Shown here piece by piece: positions 55,985-64,000 of a DNA stretch of 64,000 nt. Within the stretch, counting starts at the first letter, position 1. Every line of letters begins with the position of its first letter. The notes below the pieces were generated by a model, which was not told the origin of the DNA, did no database searches, and was given only the letters and a program-made list of their open reading frames with translations. The translations under genes were made by a program, and so were the position numbers. The stretch comes from Legionella tucsonensis (lineage in GTDB: Bacteria; Pseudomonadota; Gammaproteobacteria; Legionellales; Legionellaceae): NCBI RefSeq assembly GCF_001468035.1, contig NZ_LNZA01000001.1, positions 2,712,986 to 2,776,985 on the forward strand. Reading direction: 5' to 3'.

Positions 55985-56344
55985 TTAAAAATCTAATCCA
56001 GCTTCGCGCGCACCTTCTGCAAGTGCTTTCACTCGGCCATGATATTTATAACCAGCACGATCAAATGCAACTTGAGTAATGCCACGCTCGCTTGCACGCT
56101 TCCCAAGAAGTTTACCAACTAGGTTAGCTTGTTCTACTTTACATTTACCGGTCAGGCTTGTACGCAATTCTTTATCATTAGTTGAACATGACACCAATAC
56201 TATATCACCAAGCTTATCTGCTTCGATGATTTGTGAGTAAATGTGCAAACCACTTCTATAAACGACTAGTCTTGCTCTGCCTGATTTACGAATCAGTGCT
56301 TTTGCTTTTAATCCACGTCGAGCACGTGTGTTGTGTTTATTCAT
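55985..56344 (-). CDS. rplR: 50S ribosomal protein L18
   Basis: 5S rRNA-binding protein of 119 residues. [16 protein letters not shown] and [20 protein letters not shown] with the terminal REAGLDF are typical of L18. Nine bases separate it from rpsE. Confidence 0.98.
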   Translation of the reverse strand: MNKHNTRARRGLKAKALIRKSGRARLVVYRSGLHIYSQIIEADKLGDIVLVSCSTNDKELRTSLTGKCKVEQANLVGKLLGKRASERGITQVAFDRAGYKYHGRVKALAEGAREAGLDF

Positions 56345-56354
56345 GACTTAAACC

Positions 56355-56894
56355 TTATTTCTTTTTCGCTTCTTTACGAGCAATATACTCGCCAGCAAGT
56401 TTAACACCTTTACCCTTATAGGGCTCTGGTGGTCTAAATGCTCTTATTTCAGAAGCAACTTGACCCAAAATTTGTTTATCAACTCCTTTCAGCAATATAA
56501 CAGTATTGCTTGGAGTTTCAACTAAAACATCTTTAGGCAAGTGGTATTCTATAGGATGAGAAAAACCTAATGATAATGTAATCGACTTATCTTTAGATTG
56601 TGCTCTATAACCTACACCAACCAGTTCCAAGGTAACAACAAAACCTTCCGTCACACCCTTAACCATATTGCTTACTAATGCACGAGCTGTTCCAGCGTGA
56701 GCCCAAGCCTTAGGATCATTTTTTGCCGGCGCAAACTCAACATGATTAGATTCTTTGTTTTTAGTTACTTTAACTAACCTATTAATTTTTTGGGTTAGTG
56801 TTCCTTTAGGCCCTTTAACAGTAATTTCACCATCACCTATTGTTATTTCAACATTTTCAGGTTGAACTACCGGGGCTTTTGCTACTCTAGACAT
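56355..56894 (-). CDS. rplF: 50S ribosomal protein L6
   Basis: Protein of 179 residues with two repeated L6 folds. N-terminal part VTVKGPKGTL-like (ITVKGPKGTLTQ) and the C-terminal signature PEPYKGKGVKLAGEYIARKE. Supports the GTPase-associated region. Confidence 0.98.
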   Translation of the reverse strand: MSRVAKAPVVQPENVEITIGDGEITVKGPKGTLTQKINRLVKVTKNKESNHVEFAPAKNDPKAWAHAGTARALVSNMVKGVTEGFVVTLELVGVGYRAQSKDKSITLSLGFSHPIEYHLPKDVLVETPSNTVILLKGVDKQILGQVASEIRAFRPPEPYKGKGVKLAGEYIARKEAKKK

Positions 56895-56911
56895 ATTATT
56901 CCTCGCAAGTA

Positions 56912-57307
56912 TTAAGCCACTTCACAAATGACTTCGCCACCAACGCCTTTCATCTTTGCAGATATATGAGTCATTATACCTTGTGATGTAGACAAAATAG
57001 CTACGCCAAAACCAGGAACAGATGTCAAATCTCTATAAGACTTATAGACTCGCAATCCAGGCCTGCTAATTCTCTTAATCAATTCAATAACGGGTCGGCC
57101 ATGATAATATTTCAGCTTAATCGTCATTAATTTAAGATTATTATCTAGTGATTCTACAAAGAAGTTTTCAATATATCCTTCTTCCTTTAAGACACGAGCA
57201 ATTTCTTCTTTCAATTTAGAAGAAGTTAAAGTTATTTGCTGATGCTTTGCTTGTTGACCATTTCTAATTCGGGTCAGCATATCAGCAACTGGATCATGCA
57301 TACTCAC
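56912..57307 (-). CDS. rpsH: 30S ribosomal protein S8
   Basis: Protein of 131 residues. MHDPVADMLTRIRNGQ start and SRPGLRVYKSYRDLTSVPGF with ILSTSQGIMTHISAKMKGVG near the end. In E. coli S8 is the translational repressor of the spc operon. Confidence 0.98.
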   Translation of the reverse strand: MSMHDPVADMLTRIRNGQQAKHQQITLTSSKLKEEIARVLKEEGYIENFFVESLDNNLKLMTIKLKYYHGRPVIELIKRISRPGLRVYKSYRDLTSVPGFGVAILSTSQGIMTHISAKMKGVGGEVICEVA

Positions 57308-57328
57308 AATCGTTCTCCAATTAAAAAA

Positions 57329-57631
57329 TTACCAGCTGGATTTTCTTCCGCCAGGTATATTACCAACCATTAGTTGTTGTCTTAAGCAAATTCTACAAAG
57401 TGCAAACTTACGATAAACCCCATGTGGGCGACCACATTGCTGACATCGTGTTTTAAAACGAACAGGATTTGAATTAACAGGCAATTTAGCTAACTTTAAC
57501 TGACTATCCATAATTACCTGAAAATCATCAGATGATTTAATCAATTTTTTCAATTCGTTTCTGCGTTTACTGTACTTATTTACTAGTTTGCTACGCTTTA
57601 ACTCTCTAATAAGCATTGATTTTTTAGCCAC
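57329..57631 (-). CDS. rpsN: 30S ribosomal protein S14, long form with zinc-type cysteines
   Basis: Protein of 100 residues, the long form usual in gammaproteobacteria. Unlike E. coli S14, it keeps Cys-x2-Cys-x12-Cys-x2-Cys ([14 protein letters not shown], then CRIC), the zinc-ribbon pattern normally associated with short (about 61-residue) S14 proteins. The rest ([31 protein letters not shown]) is standard. Confidence 0.95.
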   Translation of the reverse strand: MAKKSMLIRELKRSKLVNKYSKRRNELKKLIKSSDDFQVIMDSQLKLAKLPVNSNPVRFKTRCQQCGRPHGVYRKFALCRICLRQQLMVGNIPGGRKSSW

Positions 57632-57641
57632 AATTTCACCC

Positions 57642-58193
57642 TTATTTTTTATCTCTATCTTTTAATGGAAGGTTAAAGGCTTCTAATAAAGCTTTAGCTT
57701 CTTCATTTGTTTTAGCACTTGTAGTTATGCAAATATCTAAACCACGAATACCATCTGTTTTATCGTAATCAATTTCAGGAAATACGATTTGCTCATGTAT
57801 TCCCATACTGTAATTACCAGTTCCATCAAAAGACTTAGGATTTAAACCACGAAAATCTCTTACGCGCGGTAACGTTACGGAAATTAATCTGTCTAAAAAC
57901 TCATACATACGTTGACGTCTTAGTGTTACTTTACAGCCTATTGGCCATCCTTCCCTAATTTTAAAACCAGCAATAGATTTTCTTGCTTTAGTAACAACAG
58001 GTTTTTGTCCCGCAATTAAAGTCATGTCTTCAACTGCATGATTCATTACCTTTTTATCACCAACAGCTTCGCCAACACCCATATTTAAGGTGACTTTAAG
58101 CAGCTTTGGAACTTCCATAACGCTGGAATATTTGAACCGTTTCATCATCATAGGGATGATTTCTTTTTTATAAAATTCATTAAGTCTTGCCAT
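57642..58193 (-). CDS. rplE: 50S ribosomal protein L5
   Basis: 5S rRNA-binding protein of 183 residues. The ATG at 58193 gives [17 protein letters not shown] and has AGGTGA upstream; the frame opens three codons earlier at [18 protein letters not shown] and [20 protein letters not shown] are diagnostic. Confidence 0.98.
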   Translation of the reverse strand: MARLNEFYKKEIIPMMMKRFKYSSVMEVPKLLKVTLNMGVGEAVGDKKVMNHAVEDMTLIAGQKPVVTKARKSIAGFKIREGWPIGCKVTLRRQRMYEFLDRLISVTLPRVRDFRGLNPKSFDGTGNYSMGIHEQIVFPEIDYDKTDGIRGLDICITTSAKTNEEAKALLEAFNLPLKDRDKK

Positions 58194-58206
58194 TTCAATC
58201 ACCTAA

Positions 58207-58536
58207 TTAAACACGGTCAATTATTTCATTGTCAGATTTAAAGTATCTAACTTTCTTACTTATCCCGTTACTATCAATAAATTTAAACCCTACTTTATCT
58301 GCTTTCTTTGTGTTGGGATTATAATGAGCAACGTTAGAAACATGTACTGGCGCTTCAAGGGTAATTATACCACCCTTATTTTCTGGCTTTTGTGGATTAG
58401 GCTTAACATGTTTTTTGATTAAGTTTCCGCCTTCAACAACAACACCATTTTCAGTCACACGCAAAACCTTACCTCTATGACCTTTACTTTTGCCGGCAAT
58501 TATAACTACATCATCGCCTTTCTTAATACGTTTCAT
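58207..58536 (-). CDS. rplX: 50S ribosomal protein L24
   Basis: Assembly-initiator protein of 109 residues with an N-terminal KOW motif (KGDDVVIIAGKSKGHRGKVL) and NLIKKHVKPNPQKPENKGGI. Starts 13 bp after rplN. Confidence 0.97.
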   Translation of the reverse strand: MKRIKKGDDVVIIAGKSKGHRGKVLRVTENGVVVEGGNLIKKHVKPNPQKPENKGGIITLEAPVHVSNVAHYNPNTKKADKVGFKFIDSNGISKKVRYFKSDNEIIDRV

Positions 58537-58549
58537 ATCTAAATCCTTC

Positions 58550-58915
58550 TCACAAAACTTCTGCAGCCAGAGATATTATTTTCATAAATCTCTCTCGTAG
58601 CTCGCGAGTAACAGGGCCAAATATACGAGTACCAATTGGCTCGTTTTGGTTATTTAACAGTACTGCAGCGTTACCGTCGAAACGAATCAAAGAGCCGTCG
58701 TCTCTACGAACGCCTTGTGCTGTACGAACAACTACTGCTTTCATCACAGCACCCTTTTTTACTTTACTTCTGGGTATTGCATCTTTAATACTTACTTTGA
58801 TTACATCACCTACACGTGCATATCTACGATGTGAACCGCCAAGCACTTTAATACACATAACCTTACGTGCTCCGCTATTGTCAGCCACTTCGAGCACCGT
58901 CTGCATTTGGATCAT
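58550..58915 (-). CDS. rplN: 50S ribosomal protein L14
   Basis: Protein of 121 residues. [20 protein letters not shown] and [16 protein letters not shown] match L14. An 88-bp gap separates it from rpsQ upstream, the widest gap of the block, possibly holding an internal promoter or processing site. Confidence 0.98.
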   Translation of the reverse strand: MIQMQTVLEVADNSGARKVMCIKVLGGSHRRYARVGDVIKVSIKDAIPRSKVKKGAVMKAVVVRTAQGVRRDDGSLIRFDGNAAVLLNNQNEPIGTRIFGPVTRELRERFMKIISLAAEVL

Positions 58916-59003
58916 TTTTTACTCCAGCTCTGATTTCGACCAGAAAAAGGTTGCTGATTATATCAGTCCTTTTAGGGTTTTAAAAGTAAATCAACATGAT
59001 TGA

Positions 59004-59255
59004 TTAAGAAATTACTTCGACTAATACCCAGCTTTTTGTTTTAGAGAGTGGTCTTGACTCACGGATTTTTACTATGTTACCAATTTTACATACTTGATTT
59101 TCATCATGAGCATGTAACTTTGATCTACGTTTCATAATTTTTCCATACTTTGGATGTTTAACAGAACGCTCAATCATCACAACTATAGTTTTATCCATTT
59201 TGTCACTAACTACTTTTCCAACCATTGTTCTGGCATTTGATTCACTATTAGACAT
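59004..59255 (-). CDS. rpsQ: 30S ribosomal protein S17
   Basis: OB-fold protein of 83 residues, [20 protein letters not shown] and [20 protein letters not shown]. One base separates it from rpmC. Confidence 0.98.
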   Translation of the reverse strand: MSNSESNARTMVGKVVSDKMDKTIVVMIERSVKHPKYGKIMKRRSKLHAHDENQVCKIGNIVKIRESRPLSKTKSWVLVEVIS

Positions 59256-59256
59256 G

Positions 59257-59451
59257 TCACTTACCTGCCTTTTCAGTCAACATTGTTTTTACTCTTGCCA
59301 CTGACTTACGCACCATGGTGATGAGATGTGTTTTATCTAGTGAGCCACTTGCTTTCTTCATTCGTAAATTCAATTGTTCTTTACGCAATGAAAGCAATTC
59401 ATTTTGCAGTTCTTCTACTGATAAACCGCGTAATTCATCAATTTTTTTCAT
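59257..59451 (-). CDS. rpmC: 50S ribosomal protein L29
   Basis: Protein of 64 residues, two-helix hairpin at the tunnel exit; [20 protein letters not shown] and [16 protein letters not shown] are typical. Overlaps the rplP stop by one base. Confidence 0.97.
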   Translation of the reverse strand: MKKIDELRGLSVEELQNELLSLRKEQLNLRMKKASGSLDKTHLITMVRKSVARVKTMLTEKAGK

Positions 59452-59864
59452 TACATTACCTTCCTTTCTTCAAATATAACTTTGAAAGGTAGTTTTGCTT
59501 TAGCCAGATCAAAAGCTTCCATAGCAAGCTCTCTGGATACACCTTCCATTTCAAATAAAACCTTGCCTGGTTGTATTTGAGCAACCCAATATTCAACACT
59601 ACCTTTACCTTTACCTTGTCTTACTTCTAAAGGCTTTTGTGTAATAGGTTTATCTGGGAACACTCTAATCCAAATTTTACCGCCACGTTTAATATGACGT
59701 GTCATTGCTCTTCGTGCTGCTTCAATTTGTCTTGCAGTTAAACGTCCACGCTCAAGAGCTTTCAAACCAAATTCACCAAAGCTAATGTTACTGCCGCGTA
59801 GAGCTAAACCTCTGTTACGGCCTTTCATCTGTTTTCGGTATTTTGTACGTTTAGGTTGTAACAT
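59451..59864 (-). CDS. rplP: 50S ribosomal protein L16
   Basis: Protein of 137 residues. [20 protein letters not shown] and [20 protein letters not shown] with [19 protein letters not shown]. Needed for A-site tRNA accommodation. Confidence 0.98.
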   Translation of the reverse strand: MLQPKRTKYRKQMKGRNRGLALRGSNISFGEFGLKALERGRLTARQIEAARRAMTRHIKRGGKIWIRVFPDKPITQKPLEVRQGKGKGSVEYWVAQIQPGKVLFEMEGVSRELAMEAFDLAKAKLPFKVIFEERKVM

Positions 59865-59880
59865 GATTCTTAATCCTCAC

Positions 59881-60537
59881 TCACTGGGCAACGTCAGATG
59901 ATCTTTTCTTTTGCGGGAGAACTTCACCCTTGAAGATCCAGACTTTTACACCAATAATACCGTAGGTAGTTTTAGACTCCGCCGTGCCATAATCAATATC
60001 TGCTCTAAAAGTATGTAAAGGTACACGACCTTCTCTATACCATTCACTACGAGCAATTTCAGCACCACCTAGTCTACCACTAACACAAATTTTAATTCCT
60101 TTAGCTCCTGCTTTAAGAGCTGAGGTTACTGCACGTTTCATAGCACGTCGAAACATAACGCGCTGTTCCAACTGCTGCGCAATCCCTTCAGCAACAAGTG
60201 TTGCATCAAGTTCAGGTTTTTTAATTTCTTCAATATTAAGATGAACAGGCACACCTAATTTATTAGAAATTTCATTACGTAGCGTTTCAATACCACCGCC
60301 TTTTTTACCGATAATCACACCAGGCCGAGCAGTTTGTATTGTAACAACAGCATTATTAGCAGGACGCTCAATAAGAACCTTGCTTACTGCAGCTGCCATA
60401 AGCTTCTTTTTCAGTTCAGTACGTAATTTGATATCTTGAATTAGAAATTCAGCGTATTTTTTACCTGCGAACCATTTAGAGTTCCAATCCTTAATAATAC
60501 CAAGACGTATACCTATAGGGTTAACTTTTTGTCCCAT
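59881..60537 (-). CDS. rpsC: 30S ribosomal protein S3
   Basis: Protein of 218 residues at the mRNA entry site. N-terminal [22 protein letters not shown] domain with [18 protein letters not shown], and C-terminal [20 protein letters not shown]. Confidence 0.98.
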   Translation of the reverse strand: MGQKVNPIGIRLGIIKDWNSKWFAGKKYAEFLIQDIKLRTELKKKLMAAAVSKVLIERPANNAVVTIQTARPGVIIGKKGGGIETLRNEISNKLGVPVHLNIEEIKKPELDATLVAEGIAQQLEQRVMFRRAMKRAVTSALKAGAKGIKICVSGRLGGAEIARSEWYREGRVPLHTFRADIDYGTAESKTTYGIIGVKVWIFKGEVLPQKKRSSDVAQ

Positions 60538-60539
60538 TA

Positions 60540-60875
60540 CTATTCCTCGTCAGACACTTTTATCGTGATATGGCAGGTACGTTTGCAAATTCTATTTGCA
60601 CGTCCTTTAGCTCTGGGACTAATACGCTTTAATGTCATTGCTTCGTCAACGCAGACCATACCTACTTTTAAATCATCAATATCTGCGCCATTATTATTTT
60701 CAGCATTTGCAATTGCTGATTCTAACAATTTAAGCATTAATTGAGCACCTTTTTTTGGTGTAAACTTGAGGACATCAAGCGCACCAGATACATTCATATT
60801 TCGTATCATATCTGCCACCAATCTGCCCTTCTGAGCGGATAAGGGAGCACCTTTTAACTTTGCTGTAACTTCCAT
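60540..60875 (-). CDS. rplV: 50S ribosomal protein L22
   Basis: Protein of 111 residues with a tunnel-lining hairpin; [16 protein letters not shown] and [20 protein letters not shown] are diagnostic. Two adjacent ATG codons are possible (60878 and 60875). The second is better spaced from AGAGGA. Confidence 0.97.
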   Translation of the reverse strand: MEVTAKLKGAPLSAQKGRLVADMIRNMNVSGALDVLKFTPKKGAQLMLKLLESAIANAENNNGADIDDLKVGMVCVDEAMTLKRISPRAKGRANRICKRTCHITIKVSDEE

Positions 60876-60884
60876 CATATCCTC

Positions 60885-61163
60885 TTATTTGCCTTTAGCC
60901 TTTCTGTCACCAGAGTGGCCTTTGAATGTACGAGTCATGGCAAACTCACCTAATTTATGACCAACCATATTATCTGTTATATAGACAGGAACATGGTCTT
61001 TGCCGTTATGCACAGCAATTGTTAAGTCAATCATTTCAGGAACGATCGTTGATCTTCTTGACCAAGTTTTGATTGGTTTTTTAGATTTTGATTCAATTGC
61101 AGCTTCTACTTTGGCAATCAAATGATGGTCAACAAAAGGACCTTTTCTTATAGAACGAGACAC
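60885..61163 (-). CDS. rpsS: 30S ribosomal protein S19
   Basis: Protein of 92 residues. I chose a GTG start at 61163: it has GAGAGGA upstream and yields [16 protein letters not shown], the family N-terminus. The frame opens five codons earlier at a TTG overlapping the ribosome-binding site. [19 protein letters not shown] is diagnostic. Confidence 0.97.
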   Translation of the reverse strand: MSRSIRKGPFVDHHLIAKVEAAIESKSKKPIKTWSRRSTIVPEMIDLTIAVHNGKDHVPVYITDNMVGHKLGEFAMTRTFKGHSGDRKAKGK

Positions 61164-61181
61164 TTGATATCCTCTCAATAA

Positions 61182-62009
61182 TTATTTCTTCTTACGTCTT
61201 CTGACAATAAAATTATCAGTACGCTTATTACTTCTGGTTTTATAACCTTTAGTAGGAACACCCCACGGTGACACTGGATGACGTCCACCAGAGGTACGGC
61301 CTTCACCACCACCATGTGGGTGATCAACCGGGTTCATAGCTACCCCACGAACAGTTGGTCGAATACCTCTCCAGCGTTTTGCTCCAGCTTTTCCTAATGC
61401 ACGTAAACTATGTTCACTATTACTGACTTCACCAATCACCGCTCTACAAAGAACATGAATTTTACGCATTTCACCAGAACGAAGTCTTAATGTTGCATAA
61501 ATACCTTCTTTAGCAACAATTTGTCCGCTTGCTCCAGCACTTCGTAATACCTGGGCACCTTTTCCTGGCTTCATTTCAACACAATGAATTGTAGTACCAA
61601 CAGGAATATTTTTTAATGGAAGACAGTTACCAATACTGATTGATGAATCAGCACCACTTATAACTGTGTCACCAACATTCAAATTAGCTGGTGCAATAAT
61701 ATATCTTCTTTCACCATCTTTATAAACAATTAATGCAATCAGTGCAGTACGATTTGGATCATACTCGATGCGCTCAACACGTGCTTCAATTCCATCTTTA
61801 TTACGTTTAAAATCAATGATGCGATATTGATTACGCTGACCGCCACCGATATGTCTTACAGTAATTCTACCTTGGTTATTACGTCCGCCAGTTTTTTTCA
61901 GTTTTTCAACTAAAGCCGCATGCGGCTTCCCTTTATGAATATGGTGGTGAACCACGCGTAATTCGCCACGCTTTCCTGGCGATGTAGGTTTAGATTTTAA
62001 TAGTGCCAT
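61182..62009 (-). CDS. rplB: 50S ribosomal protein L2
   Basis: Peptidyl-transferase-centre protein of 275 residues. [20 protein letters not shown] and the catalytic-region loop [20 protein letters not shown], with a Lys/Arg-rich end. Highly conserved and intact. Confidence 0.99.
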   Translation of the reverse strand: MALLKSKPTSPGKRGELRVVHHHIHKGKPHAALVEKLKKTGGRNNQGRITVRHIGGGQRNQYRIIDFKRNKDGIEARVERIEYDPNRTALIALIVYKDGERRYIIAPANLNVGDTVISGADSSISIGNCLPLKNIPVGTTIHCVEMKPGKGAQVLRSAGASGQIVAKEGIYATLRLRSGEMRKIHVLCRAVIGEVSNSEHSLRALGKAGAKRWRGIRPTVRGVAMNPVDHPHGGGEGRTSGGRHPVSPWGVPTKGYKTRSNKRTDNFIVRRRKKK

Positions 62010-62020
62010 CTTAATCTGCC

Positions 62021-62317
62021 TTATTCGGTAGCTGTAAAGTCAATATCTTGATCAGCATGAAGAGTTACAAATGCTTTTTTCCAATCACTACGTTTTCCGC
62101 TTGTTTGTTTAAAACGCTTTGTTTTTCCCTTCACGTTGATAACAGATACATTTTTAACTTTAACGTTAAATATATTCTCTACCGCCATTTTTATTTCATT
62201 TTTAGTTGCAGTTTTCAATACCTTGAAAGTGAACTGTTTCAGCTTATCAGCTATGACAGTAGCTTTTTCAGAAGTATGTGGTTCACGTAAAACCATCAAC
62301 AATCTTTCAGCGTTCAT
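62021..62317 (-). CDS. rplW: 50S ribosomal protein L23
   Basis: Tunnel-exit protein of 98 residues; [20 protein letters not shown] and [20 protein letters not shown]. It overlaps rplD by 4 bp (ATGA), indicating coupling. Confidence 0.97.
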   Translation of the reverse strand: MNAERLLMVLREPHTSEKATVIADKLKQFTFKVLKTATKNEIKMAVENIFNVKVKNVSVINVKGKTKRFKQTSGKRSDWKKAFVTLHADQDIDFTATE

Positions 62318-62919
62318 TGTAACTGTTCCTCAATTTTTTTAATTGCAGCTTCTGTAACAACAACTTTTTCAAATCTGAGTAAAGAAACAGGATCTATAGT
62401 TGTGACGTCGCAGATATCATAATCAATTAAGTTTCTTGAACCAAAATATTCATTCTCACCAACTTCACTCATCACGATAAGTGCGTTATTAATATTGAGT
62501 TGGCTCATTTTATTAACAAAATCTTTGGTTTTTTTGCTTTCACATTGGAAATCACTAACAACAACCAAGTTTCCAGTGCGACAAAGCTCGGAGATTATAC
62601 TACGTAATGCACGTTTGTACATTTTTTTATTAATTTTTTGTGAATAATCTCTTTTTTTAGATGCAAAGGTTACCCCACCGCTTCTCCATAATGGACTTCT
62701 AATGGTACCAGCTCGAGCACGTCCAGTACCTTTTTGATTCCACGGTTTTTTACCACCGCCGCGTACTTCGGAGCGAGTTTTTTGAGCGCTATTACCACTG
62801 CGCGCATTGTTCATATATGTTATCACAGCTTGATGGATTAAGCCCTCGTTATAACCATATGCAAATACTTCTTGGTCAAGTATTAATTTTGAATTTGTAT
62901 CTATAGTAGTAATTTCCAT
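62314..62919 (-). CDS. rplD: 50S ribosomal protein L4
   Basis: Protein of 201 residues. The ATG at 62919 overlaps the rplC stop (TGATG) and has GAGGTGA ahead; a GTG one codon upstream is less likely. [20 protein letters not shown] is the tunnel loop. In E. coli L4 represses its own S10 operon through a leader that is not present here. Confidence 0.97.
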   Translation of the reverse strand: MEITTIDTNSKLILDQEVFAYGYNEGLIHQAVITYMNNARSGNSAQKTRSEVRGGGKKPWNQKGTGRARAGTIRSPLWRSGGVTFASKKRDYSQKINKKMYKRALRSIISELCRTGNLVVVSDFQCESKKTKDFVNKMSQLNINNALIVMSEVGENEYFGSRNLIDYDICDVTTIDPVSLLRFEKVVVTEAAIKKIEEQLQ

Positions 62920-63569
62920 CACTCACCTCGCACTTGCTTTTTAACTGCAGGCTTAATCTCAACTTGTGAGCCAGGAGCACCAGGTATTGCACCCTTGATA
63001 AGAAGTAAATTTCTTTCTGCATCTACGCGCACTAGTTCAAGGCTTTGAACGGTACAACGAACATTACCTAAATGACCAGCCATTTTCTTACCTTTGAACA
63101 CACGTCCTGGAGTTTGGTTTTGACCAATAGAGCCAGGTACACGATGCGATCTGGAATTACCATGAGTAGCATCTTGTGTTCTAAAATTATATCTCTTGAC
63201 TGTGCCAGCAAAACCTTTACCTTTAGTGATTCCAGCAACATCAACAAACTGTCCCACAGCAAAAACATCCGATACTGTGATTACCTGACCTGCTTTAAAT
63301 GCATCTTCTGAATCAACTAAAAATTCTACAGACATATCACCTGCTTCAATTTCAGCTTTTGCAAAGTGGCCTGTCAAAGGTTTGTTAACTTTGCTTGCTT
63401 TTTTTGTACCGCCTGTTAATTGAACAGCGGTGTAACCATCAGTTTCTTTAGTTTTAACCTGGGAAACTCTATTAGGGTGAACTTCAACAACAGAAACAGG
63501 AACTGAAACTCCATCTGCCGTGAAAACCCGCGTCATACCGACTTTACGGCCTAATAAACCGATCATCAT
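62919..63569 (-). CDS. rplC: 50S ribosomal protein L3
   Basis: Protein of 216 residues. [20 protein letters not shown] and the extension [20 protein letters not shown], which contains the Gln methylated by PrmB in E. coli, are present. AGAGGTG precedes the first ATG. Confidence 0.98.
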   Translation of the reverse strand: MMIGLLGRKVGMTRVFTADGVSVPVSVVEVHPNRVSQVKTKETDGYTAVQLTGGTKKASKVNKPLTGHFAKAEIEAGDMSVEFLVDSEDAFKAGQVITVSDVFAVGQFVDVAGITKGKGFAGTVKRYNFRTQDATHGNSRSHRVPGSIGQNQTPGRVFKGKKMAGHLGNVRCTVQSLELVRVDAERNLLLIKGAIPGAPGSQVEIKPAVKKQVRGE

Positions 63570-63603
63570 TCTAACACCTCTTTAATATCCTTCACCCTAA
63601 CAT

Positions 63604-63921
63604 TTAGTCATCAAGGCTAATCTGAACATCAACCCCAGCAGCCAGATCCAACTTCATCAATGCATCTACTGTTTTTTCAGTTGGATGAACGATAACGACC
63701 AAGCGTTTATGAGTACGTAATTCATATTGATCTCGAGCATCTTTATTAACATGCGGTGAAGTCAATACAGTAAATTTCTCCTTACGGACAGGCAACGGTA
63801 TTGGTCCACGCACTTGCGCACCAGTTCGTTTTGCTGTCTCTACAATTTCACGAGTTGACAAATCAATCAACCGATGATCAAAGGATTTTAATCTTATTTT
63901 AATGTTTTGATTGTTACTCAT
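63604..63921 (-). CDS. rpsJ: 30S ribosomal protein S10
   Basis: Protein of 105 residues; [20 protein letters not shown] and [20 protein letters not shown] are diagnostic. Only 5 bp separate it from the upstream tuf stop, so there is no room for an S10-type leader with an L4-responsive attenuator. Confidence 0.98.
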   Translation of the reverse strand: MSNNQNIKIRLKSFDHRLIDLSTREIVETAKRTGAQVRGPIPLPVRKEKFTVLTSPHVNKDARDQYELRTHKRLVVIVHPTEKTVDALMKLDLAAGVDVQISLDD

Positions 63922-63926
63922 TCTAA

Positions 63927-64000
63927 TTACTCAATAATTTTAGCGACAACACCGGCGCCAACAGTACGGCCACCTTCCCGAATTGCGAAACGCAAACCTT
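63927..64000 (-). CDS. tuf: Elongation factor Tu, 3' end only
   Basis: The last 23 codons and stop of an EF-Tu gene that runs off the right edge. The visible C-terminus reads [20 protein letters not shown] then Glu, identical in form to EF-Tu. It is directly upstream of rpsJ, joining the str and S10 regions. Confidence 0.96.
   Translation of the reverse strand, partial: GLRFAIREGGRTVGAGVVAKIIE

Noticed and set aside
1-64000. CRISPR arrays, tRNA or rRNA genes, transposases or prophage genes
   Set aside because: None was seen on either strand. Repeats found are few, short and not regularly spaced.

Overview
The window looks like a chromosomal segment from a species of Legionella or a close relative (Legionellaceae, Gammaproteobacteria). 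The reasons are low G+C coding DNA, a complete S10-spc-alpha ribosomal protein block with gammaproteobacterial gene order and sequences, a lipid A very-long-chain fatty acid cluster of the kind expected from Legionella lipid A chemistry, an IcmL-like periplasmic protein, and several very large, soluble, helix-rich proteins with Glu-rich or polar C-termini that look like Dot/Icm effectors. The species cannot be named from the sequence alone.

Layout. 1-7.6 kb: an outer-membrane beta-barrel protein, a LemA/M48 protease pair, a DUF2878 membrane protein, uvrA, an IcmL-like protein and a DUF4442 hotdog protein. 7.7-13.4 kb: one 1882-residue SdhA/SidH-like effector candidate with an internal triple repeat. 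13.4-19.3 kb: an OMF-MFP-RND tripartite efflux operon on the minus strand. 19.5-23.6 kb: a tightly coupled four-gene operon (ketoacyl synthase III, NAD-dependent reductase, metallo-beta-lactamase-fold hydrolase, F390-synthetase-like ligase), probably making or modifying a small acyl product. 23.7-28.3 kb: accessory genes, namely a 589-residue effector candidate with a PmrA-like half-site, a 2H-phosphoesterase-like protein ending in a CaaX-type tetrapeptide, an entericidin-like lipoprotein, a small secreted cysteine protein and an MBL hydrolase. 28.4-32.2 kb: a membrane adenylate cyclase, fur/bamE, rnfH/ratA and an esterase. 32.4-39.1 kb: a 976-residue protein with a Ser-Asp-His hydrolase-like signature, lptM-dapF, and a 762-residue unknown. 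39.1-44.7 kb: a six-gene fatty-acid cluster (FabL-like enoyl reductase, 137-residue ACP, double-hotdog dehydratase, KS, KS lacking its cysteine, LpxL-like acyltransferase). 45-50.1 kb: an MFS transporter, a MerR-QueF fusion with its own MerR-type promoter, a Nudix hydrolase, a decayed MerR gene, ssb and a DUF421 protein. 50.4-64 kb: the ribosomal block from rplQ back to rpsJ and the 3' end of tuf, all on the minus strand and closed by a strong intrinsic terminator.

The most unusual items are the MerR-QueF fusion with a 19-bp-spacer palindromic promoter, the KS/cysteine-less KS pair in the VLCFA cluster, the CaaX-ending 2H protein, the 976-residue hydrolase-like effector candidate, and the four-gene KAS-III operon. 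Genes too short for routine ORF calling that are supported here are an entericidin-like lipoprotein, lptM and rpmJ. Family assignments come from recognising motifs by eye. No database search was run.
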